A DNA stretch of 42,046 nucleotides, taken from positions 45,506 through 87,551 of the forward strand of contig JAHDDK010000010.1 in assembly GCA_020629375.1 (NCBI GenBank), given 5' to 3'. Position numbers and translations under genes: made by a program. The notes under the pieces were generated by a model. It did not search any database, had not been told where the DNA came from, and was given only the letters and a program-made list of their open reading frames with translations. Numbering within the stretch: position 1 is the stretch's first letter; the number at the start of each line of letters is the position of its first letter. This DNA comes from Acidimicrobiales bacterium (lineage in GTDB: Bacteria > Actinomycetota > Acidimicrobiia > Acidimicrobiales > SHLQ01). This document shows positions 17,951 to 26,596 of the stretch, one piece after another.

Positions 17951-18685
17951 TTACAGCATTCGTGCGACGAGACTGATCGCCGATGCCGCGAGGATCATGA
18001 CGACGATCTGTTCGAACCGGTCGACCGGGATCGCCTCCCGCAATCTGGCGCCGACCGGCGCCATCGCCAAGGCGATCGGGATCTGGGCGAGACTCGGAAA
18101 GATCAGATCAGCGACGAACAGTCCCGACACGGCGAACACGCCGATCTGTAGCGCACCGGTCAGCGCGAATGCTGTGGCGATCGCGTAGACGAAGGGGTCG
18201 CGGGATAGCCCAACTCGAAGAAACCACGGCGACACGATCGGCCCCGAAATCCCTGCTGCCCCCTGGAAAACACCGGCAACAGCCCCAACGGGGATTGCGA
18301 GCATCTCCGCGCGATCGCTCGTCAGTGAAGAAACCTCACGATGTCGGCCGACCACGAATGCGACGATCACCCCGACGAGAATCACCCGGACTGCGGCATC
18401 GGGTATCCACTGAGCGGCGAGGGAACCGCCGATCGCACCCACGACACCTCCGGCGAGAAACCGATTCAGTGTCTGCGCGTCACCTCGATGGGACCACCCT
18501 TTCCGCACGAGAAGCGCGTTGAGCACGAGATTCGCCGGCGCAACCACCACGAGGGCGTCGATGACGTCGATGAACAGCGCCAGCGCGGGGACAACGATGA
18601 GGGGGTACCCCATGCCTGTCGTCGACTTGATCAGTGCCGCGATCACCGCCACCCCGAGGATGACAGCGAGCTCGGCAGTGGTCAC
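17951..18685 (-). CDS. TauE/SafE family membrane permease
   Basis: A 244-residue transporter of the TauE/SafE family, whose characterised members export sulfite, sulfoacetate or related organosulfur anions. About eight hydrophobic segments are arranged as two similar halves, each starting with the family's G-rich pattern (STTGMGYPLIVVPAL; FQGAAGISGPIVSPWFL). The start is a GTG whose bases overlap the stop of the GGDEF-EAL gene by four (GTGA), so translation is coupled and the two are likely co-regulated. The substrate is unknown. A sulfur anion would fit the sulfotransferases elsewhere in the window, but that is only a suggestion. Confidence 0.85.
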   Translation of the reverse strand: MTTAELAVILGVAVIAALIKSTTGMGYPLIVVPALALFIDVIDALVVVAPANLVLNALLVRKGWSHRGDAQTLNRFLAGGVVGAIGGSLAAQWIPDAAVRVILVGVIVAFVVGRHREVSSLTSDRAEMLAIPVGAVAGVFQGAAGISGPIVSPWFLRVGLSRDPFVYAIATAFALTGALQIGVFAVSGLFVADLIFPSLAQIPIALAMAPVGARLREAIPVDRFEQIVVMILAASAISLVARML

Positions 18686-20967
18686 CGCCTCACGCTAGCC
18701 AGACCGGACCGAGCGACTTCGAGTTGCGCACCCCAGGCACTGTCGATCACGTCGGGTGCCGCGATGAGCCACCCCTGGATCATGTCGCACCCAAGATCCT
18801 GGAGGATCGCGAGCTGCTCATGCCGCTCGACGCCTTCGGCCACCGAACGCATACCAAGGGTGGCGACGATGCGCAGCACCGATTCGACAATGACCCGAGC
18901 GTGCGGGTCCGACGTGAGCGGTCGGATAAACCCGCCATCGAGTTTGACGATGTCGATCGGGAGCGTCTGGAGTAGCGACAGCGCGGAGAACCCGGTGCCG
19001 AAGTCATCGAGGGCGATCGTGAAGCCTTCGTTTCGCAAGGCGTGGAGATTGGCGATCGCGGTCGGTGTGGTGATGGCGGCGTCTTCGGTGACCTCGAGCC
19101 ACACCGACTTCGGGTCCGCTCCCTCACCAAGGACCAGCTGGGTGATGTGATCGGCGAACGTGGGCTGGCGGAGCCGCAGGCTCGAGATGTTGACCGAGAC
19201 GGGAGGAACGTGATCGTCGACGACCGGACGGTTCCGGAGCACGTGGCGGAGCACGGCATCGTCGACTGCGGGAACGAGTCCCGCGTCTGCCGCAACGCCG
19301 AGAAAGTCCGCTGGACCGATGAGTCCGCCGTCTCCAGAACGCCACCTGGCGAGCGTCTCCATCGCCGCTGGCCAGCTGGTCTCGGCGTCGACGATGGGCT
19401 GAACGTGGGCGACGATGTCGTCGCCGTCGAGCGCCGCGCGAAGTCCTTGTTCGACGTCGAGCCGATCGACCGCTGCCTGGCGCATTTCGTCGTCGAAGAT
19501 CGCTACGCGATTCCGTCCGAGCTTCTTGGCTTGGTATGCCGCAGCATCACTGTCTCGCAACAGCTCGGATGACGTTTTCGTCGACCGTTCGGCGACGGCG
19601 ACACCGATGCTGATCGTCACGCTGAGGCGCCGCCCGTCGAGCGAGAACGGGCGCGAGAGGGCATCGAGGAGTCGGTGCGCCAGACCACGGGCCTCTTCGG
19701 CGCCATCGATCGGTTCGCTAACCACGAGGAACTCGTCGCCGCCGACCCGAGCCACGGTGTCGCACGATCGCACGCCCTGTTTGAGCCGCCCTGCGACCGC
19801 ACACAGAAGTCGATCTCCCGCTTCGTGCCCGAGCGAGTCGTTGATCACCTTGAAGTGATCGAGGTCGATCGTCATCACGGCGAGGGTCGTTGGCAACGAC
19901 GCAGCGCGTCGAAGGGCGTCGCCGATGAGGTCATCGACGATCGACCGGTTGGCAAGGCCCGTCAGCGGGTCGTGGGTCGCCTGCTCTGCGAGGTCCTCGG
20001 CGGTTCGTTGCGCGGCGGTCAGCTGGCGCGCCGCAGAGCCGAGCTGATCTTGTCGACCGCGAAGAAGCTCTCGCAGCGACCGGTCTCCCCATCGCACTTT
20101 GTCGACGAGACCGCGGATCTCGCGCATTGCCGCGATCGCGGCTGTCAGCGCATCGTCCAGGACCCGATCGATCGAATGATCCCCGCTGGTGTGTGTTCGC
20201 ACGATGTCATCGCGCATACTTTTCTCGATCGCGCGAAGCAGATCGATCCGCTGCGTCATGGCGATGAACCAGGCTTCGGAGTCGACCTGGAAATCGCCGA
20301 CTCCGTTCGCGAGCGCTGCGTCCTCCATTCGACTCGTACGTTGCACCGCCGGGTGCGCATTGGCACGAGTGAGCTCGGCGGTGACCTCGCTCGTCGCGGT
20401 GGCGTCGATGATTCGCAGGAGGGCCTCTTGGGCTGCCAGAAGAGCGACAAGCCAGAGATACCCGCCGTTGTCGAACCGGTCCCGCCCAAAGATCTGCGCG
20501 AGTAGGGCTCGTTCGATGCCGGCGAGTTCCTTTGCGCGCAACAACGCCAGCAACGCCACTACCCGGGAGCGCGTCGACGTCGCCTCGACCGACTGAGCAA
20601 CGGCGCCCGCAAGGACGAGCAACGATTGGTTGAGGTCGGTCATGTACTCGATCGAGTCGGAAGCGTCGATCGTCCGCTCGTCTACCTGCTCCCGGACGAC
20701 CGCAAGGCGGGCGATCGTTCGGCGCGCCGAACGGTACTCGGCGAGTTCAACAACGTCGGCGAAGTCGCGACGGTGGGTCAGCCCGAAGAACGCCTCCTGT
20801 GACGAGTCGGTCTCGAGACGGAGGGTCCCGAGCTCTCGTTCGAATCGCAGGCCCTCGCTCGCGAGGTACACCGATGCCGCTCCGCGCTCCTTCTGGAGCG
20901 CATGGAGGAGATCACCGACGGCTGCGAGAAACGGCACCATCACCGCATCGACCCGCGTTTCTGCCAT
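18682..20967 (-). CDS. NIT-domain GGDEF-EAL cyclic-di-GMP enzyme
   Basis: A soluble 761-residue protein with three domains. Residues of about 15-260 resemble the helical nitrate/nitrite-sensing NIT domain (LQKERGAASVYL at 25-36; KELAGIERALLAQIF at 146-160). A linker helix leads to a diguanylate cyclase domain (DPLTGLANR at 333) with an intact G409-G410-D411-E412-F413 active loop. An RSCD product-inhibition site (400-403) lies five residues before the loop. The EAL phosphodiesterase domain keeps its catalytic residues although the name motif reads ETL: E537, N593, E625, D654, D655, K675, E711 and Q731. Both activities could therefore be real. No transmembrane helix is visible. I use the ATG at 20967; an in-frame TTG at 20976 is possible. 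Coupled to the TauE/SafE gene. Confidence 0.88.
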   Translation of the reverse strand: MAETRVDAVMVPFLAAVGDLLHALQKERGAASVYLASEGLRFERELGTLRLETDSSQEAFFGLTHRRDFADVVELAEYRSARRTIARLAVVREQVDERTIDASDSIEYMTDLNQSLLVLAGAVAQSVEATSTRSRVVALLALLRAKELAGIERALLAQIFGRDRFDNGGYLWLVALLAAQEALLRIIDATATSEVTAELTRANAHPAVQRTSRMEDAALANGVGDFQVDSEAWFIAMTQRIDLLRAIEKSMRDDIVRTHTSGDHSIDRVLDDALTAAIAAMREIRGLVDKVRWGDRSLRELLRGRQDQLGSAARQLTAAQRTAEDLAEQATHDPLTGLANRSIVDDLIGDALRRAASLPTTLAVMTIDLDHFKVINDSLGHEAGDRLLCAVAGRLKQGVRSCDTVARVGGDEFLVVSEPIDGAEEARGLAHRLLDALSRPFSLDGRRLSVTISIGVAVAERSTKTSSELLRDSDAAAYQAKKLGRNRVAIFDDEMRQAAVDRLDVEQGLRAALDGDDIVAHVQPIVDAETSWPAAMETLARWRSGDGGLIGPADFLGVAADAGLVPAVDDAVLRHVLRNRPVVDDHVPPVSVNISSLRLRQPTFADHITQLVLGEGADPKSVWLEVTEDAAITTPTAIANLHALRNEGFTIALDDFGTGFSALSLLQTLPIDIVKLDGGFIRPLTSDPHARVIVESVLRIVATLGMRSVAEGVERHEQLAILQDLGCDMIQGWLIAAPDVIDSAWGAQLEVARSGLASVRR

Positions 20968-21002
20968 GTCAAGCAATCGGTTGTTTGACGGTGGGGGTTG
21001 AG

Positions 21003-21872
21003 TCAGCCCAGATCGTCGAGCAGTGCCTGGGTGGTTTTGCCCATCGGAGCAGTGGGCCGGCGGATCGTGGCGAGCGTGCGCAGTGCGAGCGGCTCGCCAG
21101 GGAGGGCTACGAGGGCATGCGGTTCGGTCTCGGCGTCGACCGCCGACAGCACCGTCCAGCCCATCCCGAGCCGAACCATCTCGCGCAGGACTGCGGGCTG
21201 GGACGATTCAGCGACCACGTCGAAGTGCGCGCCACTTCTCGACAGCGCAGAACGAATGATCTGGCGCGTACGAGAGCCACTCGGAAACGTGACCCACGGC
21301 CCCCAACGTGCAGGATCCCGGTCGATGCCATCGGCGGTACCTGGTGGCGGATAGATGCGTAGTGGCTCGTCGAGGACCACGTCGATCGAGAGCTCGTCAG
21401 ACGGCTCCGGTGCAACGACGATCGCGAAGTCGAGGTCGCCGGCCACGACGGCGTCGATGAGCTCGGCGGACGGCGCGACCGTGAGTCGGAGTTCAACGTC
21501 GGGTCGAGCTCGTCGGTAGCGCACCAGGGATTCACCGAAGTGGTGGATCGCGGCGGTGTCGATCATGCCGGCTCGAAGCACGCCGCGTCGGCCATCACGC
21601 GCCTCGGTGGCGTAGTCGTCGAGGCGGGCGAGCTCCGCGAGAATCCGTTCGCCATGTCGGGCGATCGCCTGCGCATGATCGGTCGGCACCCGCGACCGGC
21701 CGCGCGCCTCGAAAAGCGGCAGGCCGAGCCGCGATTCGAGCGCGGCGAGGCCTTGCGAGAACGCCGAGGCCGACACGCCGCAGACGGCGGACGCCTCCGC
21801 CCAGGTCGAGTGCTCCAGGGCAGCGATCAAGTAGCGGAGCTGGGCGTCAGTGGGAGTCCGCATCCCCTTCAC
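21003..21872 (-). CDS. LysR-family transcriptional regulator
   Basis: A 289-residue (or 286-residue) LysR regulator. The N-terminal winged helix-turn-helix (AEASAVCGVSASAFSQGLAALE, then RLGLPLFEARGR) is followed by a periplasmic-binding-like effector domain starting near residue 90 (LRAGMIDTAAIHHFGESL). The GTG at 21872 gives the longest version. The ATG at 21863 gives the more typical MRTPT opening and would leave the direct repeat at 21867-21895 fully intergenic. It is divergent from inositol-3-phosphate synthase, the usual layout for a LysR protein and its target. The effector is not predictable. Confidence 0.85.
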   Translation of the reverse strand: MKGMRTPTDAQLRYLIAALEHSTWAEASAVCGVSASAFSQGLAALESRLGLPLFEARGRSRVPTDHAQAIARHGERILAELARLDDYATEARDGRRGVLRAGMIDTAAIHHFGESLVRYRRARPDVELRLTVAPSAELIDAVVAGDLDFAIVVAPEPSDELSIDVVLDEPLRIYPPPGTADGIDRDPARWGPWVTFPSGSRTRQIIRSALSRSGAHFDVVAESSQPAVLREMVRLGMGWTVLSAVDAETEPHALVALPGEPLALRTLATIRRPTAPMGKTTQALLDDLG

Positions 21873-21895
21873 AATAGTTCAGTGTTGCTTCACAA
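21867..21895. repeat. 8-base direct repeat with 21-base period, possible LysR operator
   Basis: CTTCACAA occurs at 21867-21874 and 21888-21895, exactly 21 bases (two helical turns) apart. The second copy is embedded in a dyad TGTTG-CTTCA-CAACA (21883-21897). The position between the LysR gene and ino1, next to both starts, suits a binding site for the LysR protein. The dyad is not a textbook T-N11-A box. Confidence 0.45.
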
Positions 21896-21920
21896 CAAGC
21901 GTCAACGATACGTTGCTCCT

Positions 21921-21926
21921 TATCTT
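21921..21926 (+). promoter_or_regulatory. Possible -10 for a leaderless ino1 transcript
   Basis: TATCTT (TANNNT form) ends 6 bases before the ATG at 21933. The GAGGA touching the ATG is too close to serve as a normal Shine-Dalgarno. Confidence 0.35.
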
Positions 21927-21932
21927 CGAGGA

Positions 21933-23243
21933 ATGAACGACGATTCGAATCCTCGCCCCATCCGTCCAGCCTCCGGTCGCCTCGGCGTCCTCCTTCCCGG
22001 CCTCGGCGCCGTCGCCAGCACCCTCATCGCCGGCGTCATGAAGACTCGGATGACCGGTGAGACGCCGATCGGCTCGGTCAGCCAGACCGCACACATTCGC
22101 CTCGGCACACGCGAAGAGGGCCGAAATCCCCTCATACGCGAGTTCGTGCCGCTCGCCGAGCTCGACGATCTCGTCTTCGGCGGCTGGGATCCGCTCTCAC
22201 CGAATGCGCTCGAGGCCGCACGAACCGCGGACGTCATGAGCGAGCAAGACCTCGCCCCACTCTCGTCCGAGCTCGAGGGTGTCGTGGCCATGGACGCCGT
22301 GTTCGATCAACGATGGGTCTCACGCATCGATGGCGTCCGGGTGAAGTCCGAAACCGAGATGGCCGATCAAGCCGAAGCGCTGATGGCCGACATCGAACGC
22401 TTCCGTACCGAGAACGACTGCGATCGGCTCGTGATGGTGTGGTGCGCATCGACCGAGGCATACCAGGAGCCCTCCGACGTGCATCGCAGCATCGATGCCT
22501 TCGAGGCGGGCCTCAAGGCCAACGACGCCAACATTTCCCCGAGCCAGATCTACGCGTACGCCGCGTTGATGAGCGGGGTCCCCCTTGCCAACGGCGCCCC
22601 CAACCTGACCCTCGACCTCCCCTGCATGGTCGAACTCGCCGAACGTGAAGGCGTCCCGATCGCGGGCAAGGACTTCAAGACAGGCCAGACCCTGATGAAG
22701 ACGCTGATCAGTCCCGGGCTCAAGGCACGCATGCTCGGCGTTCGCGGCTGGTACTCGACGAACATCCTCGGCAACCGAGATGGCATGGTGCTCGACGCTC
22801 CCGAGAACTTCCAGACCAAGGAGAGCTCGAAGCTCGGCGTGCTCGACACGATCCTGCAGCCCGATGTCTACCCGGAGCTCTACGGCGACATCGAGCACAA
22901 GGTACGCATCGACTACTACCCCCCTCGCGGCGACGACAAAGAGGGCTGGGACAACATCGACATCTTCGGCTGGCTGGGGTACCCGATGCAGGTGAAGATC
23001 AACTTCTTGTGCCGCGACTCCATCCTCGCCGCGCCGATCGTGCTCGACTTGGCCCTGTTCATGGACCTCGCCGCACGCGCCGGCGAGTCCGGGATCCAGG
23101 AGTGGTTGAGCTTCTATTTCAAGGCTCCGCAGTCGGGACCGGCAGGACCCGAGCACGACATCTTCATTCAACAGACGAAGCTGAAGAACACGCTACGCGA
23201 GTGGATGGGCGAACAGCCCGTCACCCACTCCGAAGCCGGCTGA
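21933..23243 (+). CDS. ino1: Inositol-3-phosphate synthase
   Basis: NAD-dependent isomerisation of glucose-6-phosphate to myo-inositol-3-phosphate, the committed step to inositol phospholipids and other inositol compounds. The 436-residue protein carries the N-terminal NAD-binding loop (GVLLPGLGAVASTLIAGV), RNPLIREFVPL, DDLVFGGWDPLSPNALEAA, the catalytic core GKDFKTGQTLMKTLI and SWYSTNILGNRDG-like RGWYSTNILGNRDG. These long motifs look more like the synthase form found in Bacteroidetes and other phyla than the shorter mycobacterial Ino1, from memory of both. The start is the first ATG before the conserved loop. A LysR gene is divergent upstream and a sulfotransferase ends 15 bases downstream on the other strand. 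Confidence 0.9.
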   Translation: MNDDSNPRPIRPASGRLGVLLPGLGAVASTLIAGVMKTRMTGETPIGSVSQTAHIRLGTREEGRNPLIREFVPLAELDDLVFGGWDPLSPNALEAARTADVMSEQDLAPLSSELEGVVAMDAVFDQRWVSRIDGVRVKSETEMADQAEALMADIERFRTENDCDRLVMVWCASTEAYQEPSDVHRSIDAFEAGLKANDANISPSQIYAYAALMSGVPLANGAPNLTLDLPCMVELAEREGVPIAGKDFKTGQTLMKTLISPGLKARMLGVRGWYSTNILGNRDGMVLDAPENFQTKESSKLGVLDTILQPDVYPELYGDIEHKVRIDYYPPRGDDKEGWDNIDIFGWLGYPMQVKINFLCRDSILAAPIVLDLALFMDLAARAGESGIQEWLSFYFKAPQSGPAGPEHDIFIQQTKLKNTLREWMGEQPVTHSEAG

Positions 23244-23258
23244 CGCCGCCGACCGGTA

Positions 23259-24143
23259 CTACAGCCAGCTGAGAGTTCCCTCGGGGAGCATCGTCCGGAG
23301 TCGGGCGTTGCTGTCCTCGAAATGTTGGCCGTAGCGCTCGCGGAGCTCGGGGCTCACGGGGTCGCGAACTCGCTGGTTGTACAGCGGGTAGTCGACACCA
23401 GACATCGGCGCGAGCCCCAGAAAATCCGTCGCTTTCCGAACCGTGCCCTCCGGGTCGGACTTGAGCGCCGCCGAGTCGAGCACGAGTACCTGATCTCGGC
23501 CGAACCGGTCGAAGTACCGTTCGAGCTGATCCGCGTACTGGCCTCGCCGCAGGTAGGCGTGGTGGATGTGCGGCTTCGAGACATAGGCCGGGTCGGCGAG
23601 GATCTTCTCCTCCTCGCCGGCCAGGCGGGAGTCCTCCGCATCGAAGGCGTCGGTGAGCGACAGGTCTTCGAATCCGCGTTTGACCTCGTGGTTGTGGTGC
23701 GACATCGCCCGATCGAGCGGCTCCCGGAGCACCGTGAGCACGCGACATTCGGGCATGGCGGCATGGATCCGGTCCGGGATCACCGGGCTGAACAAGTAGT
23801 ACGGCGCGCCTTCGCCGACGGCAGGCATCACTCCATGCTCGGCTGCGAGCGCCTCGAGCTGCGCCGTCTTGGGAAAGTTCCCCCGGTACCAGTCGTCGGA
23901 CTGATGGAAGTTCGTGTCGAAATAGTGCACGCCCTTTGCGCGCCGGGGTCCGAACACGAGGTCGTGTGCCAAGAGGTAGATGAACAACGACGTCGTGCCG
24001 CCGCGTTGGGTACCCGCAACGACGAAGTTCGGAAGCGACCGAGATCCGGCATCGAGCCGGCCGACATTGCGGTTCAGCCAGACATAGCTGTTGCGAAGCG
24101 GTTCGGGGAGCGAACGTTTGCCGAGTGCCTTACGGCCGATCAT
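23259..24143 (-). CDS. PAPS-dependent sulfotransferase (stand-alone)
   Basis: Transfers sulfate from PAPS to an acceptor, most likely a carbohydrate given the operon. The 294-residue protein shows the 5'-phosphosulfate loop GTQRGGTTS (44-52) and the 3'-phosphate motif VLREPLDRAMSHHNHE, with R140 and S148 at the PAPS-contacting positions. The YFDTNFHQSDDWY stretch and the KPHIHHAYLRRGQYADQLERYFDRFG segment are typical of heparan/N-deacetylase-type sulfotransferases (Sulfotransfer_1). CGGAGG six bases before the ATG is a good ribosome binding site. It is the last gene of the 29527-23259 operon and the second sulfotransferase in it. Confidence 0.88.
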   Translation of the reverse strand: MIGRKALGKRSLPEPLRNSYVWLNRNVGRLDAGSRSLPNFVVAGTQRGGTTSLFIYLLAHDLVFGPRRAKGVHYFDTNFHQSDDWYRGNFPKTAQLEALAAEHGVMPAVGEGAPYYLFSPVIPDRIHAAMPECRVLTVLREPLDRAMSHHNHEVKRGFEDLSLTDAFDAEDSRLAGEEEKILADPAYVSKPHIHHAYLRRGQYADQLERYFDRFGRDQVLVLDSAALKSDPEGTVRKATDFLGLAPMSGVDYPLYNQRVRDPVSPELRERYGQHFEDSNARLRTMLPEGTLSWL

Positions 24144-24170
24144 GAGAGCCTCCGGGGGCCGTACGCTGCG

Positions 24171-25271
24171 TCATTCGTTTTCATCGACCGCCAACCGGAG
24201 TAGTTGATCGACGGTCCGTTGCCGATCGCCGTCGAGTTCGCCGGCTTCGAGATGCCGTGCGGTCAGTTCGAGTAGGTAGGCGCGGCGGACGAGGGGCTGG
24301 AGTCGCGGGGCGAGCCCGGCATCGGCCAGATCGCTGACTGCGGCGTCGAGCCCACGCCCATACTGATGATGAAGGTGCAGCAGATCGAAGCCTCGCGGGG
24401 CGAGATCTGCGGTGCGTTCCCAATCCCACACGAACCACTGGTCAGCGCTCTTGGGGGCGAGGTTCCAAGGCGACCAATCTCCGTGCCATGCGGCGAGTGG
24501 TATTTCGTCGGCTCCCGGATCGACGCCGAGGCTGTCCACCAGCGCTCGGCGTTCATGGTTCGGGTCGGTGGCAAGCCGCTCGCGGAGTCGGGCCAGCCAG
24601 GGCGATTCGGCCAAGCCGACCGATGTCGGTCGGGATTCCCAGAATCGTTCGAGGACGTCGGCCGGAACCGCGTCGAACGTGACACCCGTGTCGTCGTCGA
24701 TCGGGAGTGCAGACATGACGAGCAACGCGGCCTCGCCGAAGACATCTTGATGCAGCACCTCAGGGACGACCACGCCGGGCACCGGTTCGGCCCCCAACGT
24801 CCGAAGCCACCGACCTTCGTTTCGCACCATGTCCGCCGTGTGTGGGTCCGGTCCGAGTTTGGCGACAGCAACGAGCTGTGCGCCGTCGTAGCACCGAACG
24901 ACGGGCTTCATGTTCGGGCGCGGAGGCCCGACGGACACGCTGCACCGAACATCGAGATCGAGAATCGCCGACAGGGTCTGACGGAGTGTCCGTCCGCCCG
25001 ACGCGGCGCCGACCATCCAGTGCGATCCGACTCGTGCCGCCAGCGGCGCCGCTCGACGTGCGACGGTCGAGAGCGGTCCGGGCAGACCACGACTGTCGAC
25101 GAAACGGGAAAGGGCATCGCCGACGCCGACGGCACAGTCATCTTCGACACAGACCCGAGGGTTCTGTGGTGTCGGAAGCAGCAGCCATCGCTCGCCGTCG
25201 ACGGCGCGCGTGTCGAGCGTTCCTCCGGGGCCGGCCAAGACTCGAGTCCACCAGGCCGTCGATCCGGTCAT
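24171..25271 (-). CDS. APH/choline-kinase-fold phosphotransferase in the glycan operon
   Basis: A 366-residue protein with the aminoglycoside phosphotransferase/choline kinase fold in its C-terminal half. The Brenner-type catalytic motif is HGDWSPWN and the metal-binding motif is DWER followed by FDLLHLH. The first 100 residues have no motif I recognise. Members of this fold phosphorylate small molecules, sugars or lipids. Here the gene overlaps the polymerase/ligase gene by four bases (ATGA) and precedes a sulfotransferase, so a sugar, glycolipid or glycan acceptor is more likely than an antibiotic. The true substrate is unknown. Confidence 0.75.
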   Translation of the reverse strand: MTGSTAWWTRVLAGPGGTLDTRAVDGERWLLLPTPQNPRVCVEDDCAVGVGDALSRFVDSRGLPGPLSTVARRAAPLAARVGSHWMVGAASGGRTLRQTLSAILDLDVRCSVSVGPPRPNMKPVVRCYDGAQLVAVAKLGPDPHTADMVRNEGRWLRTLGAEPVPGVVVPEVLHQDVFGEAALLVMSALPIDDDTGVTFDAVPADVLERFWESRPTSVGLAESPWLARLRERLATDPNHERRALVDSLGVDPGADEIPLAAWHGDWSPWNLAPKSADQWFVWDWERTADLAPRGFDLLHLHHQYGRGLDAAVSDLADAGLAPRLQPLVRRAYLLELTARHLEAGELDGDRQRTVDQLLRLAVDENE

Positions 25272-26596
25272 GCGGAGGCGGCGACCGCTTGCCGTCGCTG
25301 ATGATCGGCAAAGCGGCGGTCACGTAGGATCGTTGCGGCGCAGATCATCATGATCGGCAGTGCCGCCGGTAGATGGTCGTAGTACAGCATTGTTGGCAAG
25401 GCCGTCATGATCGCGAGGTGTAGCCACAGCTGCTCTTGGTTTCGGATGTCTCGACCAGTTCTCACCGCCATCCCGACCCAGAACGTCACGTAGAAAACCG
25501 CGCCCGGGATGCCTTGGCTGAACAGTGCCGTCCAGAACATCCCGTGCGTGCCGATGGCCGGCCGATTCGGATTGGGGTTGGCGAGCGGTGCACCATACCC
25601 GAGCACCGGCGACCCGGGCACCCGTTCGAGCACGTCGCTGTAAAGGTCACTTCGGGCACCGGTGGAGTGTTCGGTGGTGGCCCGATCGAACACGATCGAT
25701 CCGACGGGCGAAATCATGATCACCGACCCGAGGAACAACATGACGAGCAGCAGCCGGATGCCAAGCAACAGCTGACCGGACGAGGCTCGCCGAGCAGCAA
25801 CGTAAAACACGCCGGCGATGAGCGCGATCCAGAGGCCACGGTTCGCAGACACCGCCATCGGGATGAGTGCGATGAGTGCAATCGGTCCGGCGAGACGACG
25901 GAATCGGCCCATGTGACCGGTCGCAGCGACCGCGGCGAACGACAGCGGGGCGAGCGTGGCCGCCCAGTCGTTGGAGAACGAGAAGGGCATGGCAGGTCGA
26001 TTGAGCGGGAACCCGAGGAAGAACTGCGTCTGGGCGAACGGTGGTCGAACGACCGAGTTCACGAAGCTGTTCTGGAGCATCGACCGGGGCAGGATCTGTG
26101 AGAAGGGTGTGTTGAAGCGTTGCTCGCCGAGAATCAGGCCGAGGTATCCGCCGATAATCGCCGTGAAGACGAAGATGCTTCCGAGCACTCCGAGGATTCG
26201 GCCGGTGGGCAAGTATCGCTGAGGCATGTTGTAGATGAACAGGAAGGCGATCGACGCCGCGAGGTAGACGATCGCGCGAAGCGTGAACGACAAGTAGCGG
26301 TTCATCGTCGGTTCGAGCATCAGCGCCGATAGCAGCATCCACCCGACGTAGAGCACCCAGAGTCCGGTGCCACGAGGGATCCGCAGCGGCCGGATCAGGA
26401 ACAGCCCCAGGCCCATCGGCACCGCAGCGATGACGAAGGTGAAGTACCCAAGTCCGAGCGCCCAGTACAGCGGCATCAGTGCGAGCGCGTAGAAGGGCAG
26501 CCCCGGGTGGAGCAGTCCGCTGAGCGAACGCTGCCGGCTTCGCGGGTCGAACGACTCGACCGGATCGAAGCGACCGGTGGTCGCCAACGACGTCAT
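25268..26596 (-). CDS. O-antigen ligase/polymerase-like membrane protein
   Basis: A 442-residue polytopic membrane protein with roughly ten hydrophobic segments. A large extracytoplasmic loop lies in the middle of the second half, including RVPGSPVLGYG...NPNRPAIGTHGMFWTALFSQG. The GYG...GTHG loop with a conserved His is characteristic of the Wzy_C/WaaL (O-antigen ligase) superfamily, which joins lipid-linked glycans to each other or to an acceptor. Polymerase and ligase cannot be told apart by sequence. Its ATG overlaps the glycosyltransferase stop by one base and its own stop overlaps the kinase ATG by four. Confidence 0.8.
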   Translation of the reverse strand: MTSLATTGRFDPVESFDPRSRQRSLSGLLHPGLPFYALALMPLYWALGLGYFTFVIAAVPMGLGLFLIRPLRIPRGTGLWVLYVGWMLLSALMLEPTMNRYLSFTLRAIVYLAASIAFLFIYNMPQRYLPTGRILGVLGSIFVFTAIIGGYLGLILGEQRFNTPFSQILPRSMLQNSFVNSVVRPPFAQTQFFLGFPLNRPAMPFSFSNDWAATLAPLSFAAVAATGHMGRFRRLAGPIALIALIPMAVSANRGLWIALIAGVFYVAARRASSGQLLLGIRLLLVMLFLGSVIMISPVGSIVFDRATTEHSTGARSDLYSDVLERVPGSPVLGYGAPLANPNPNRPAIGTHGMFWTALFSQGIPGAVFYVTFWVGMAVRTGRDIRNQEQLWLHLAIMTALPTMLYYDHLPAALPIMMICAATILRDRRFADHQRRQAVAASA

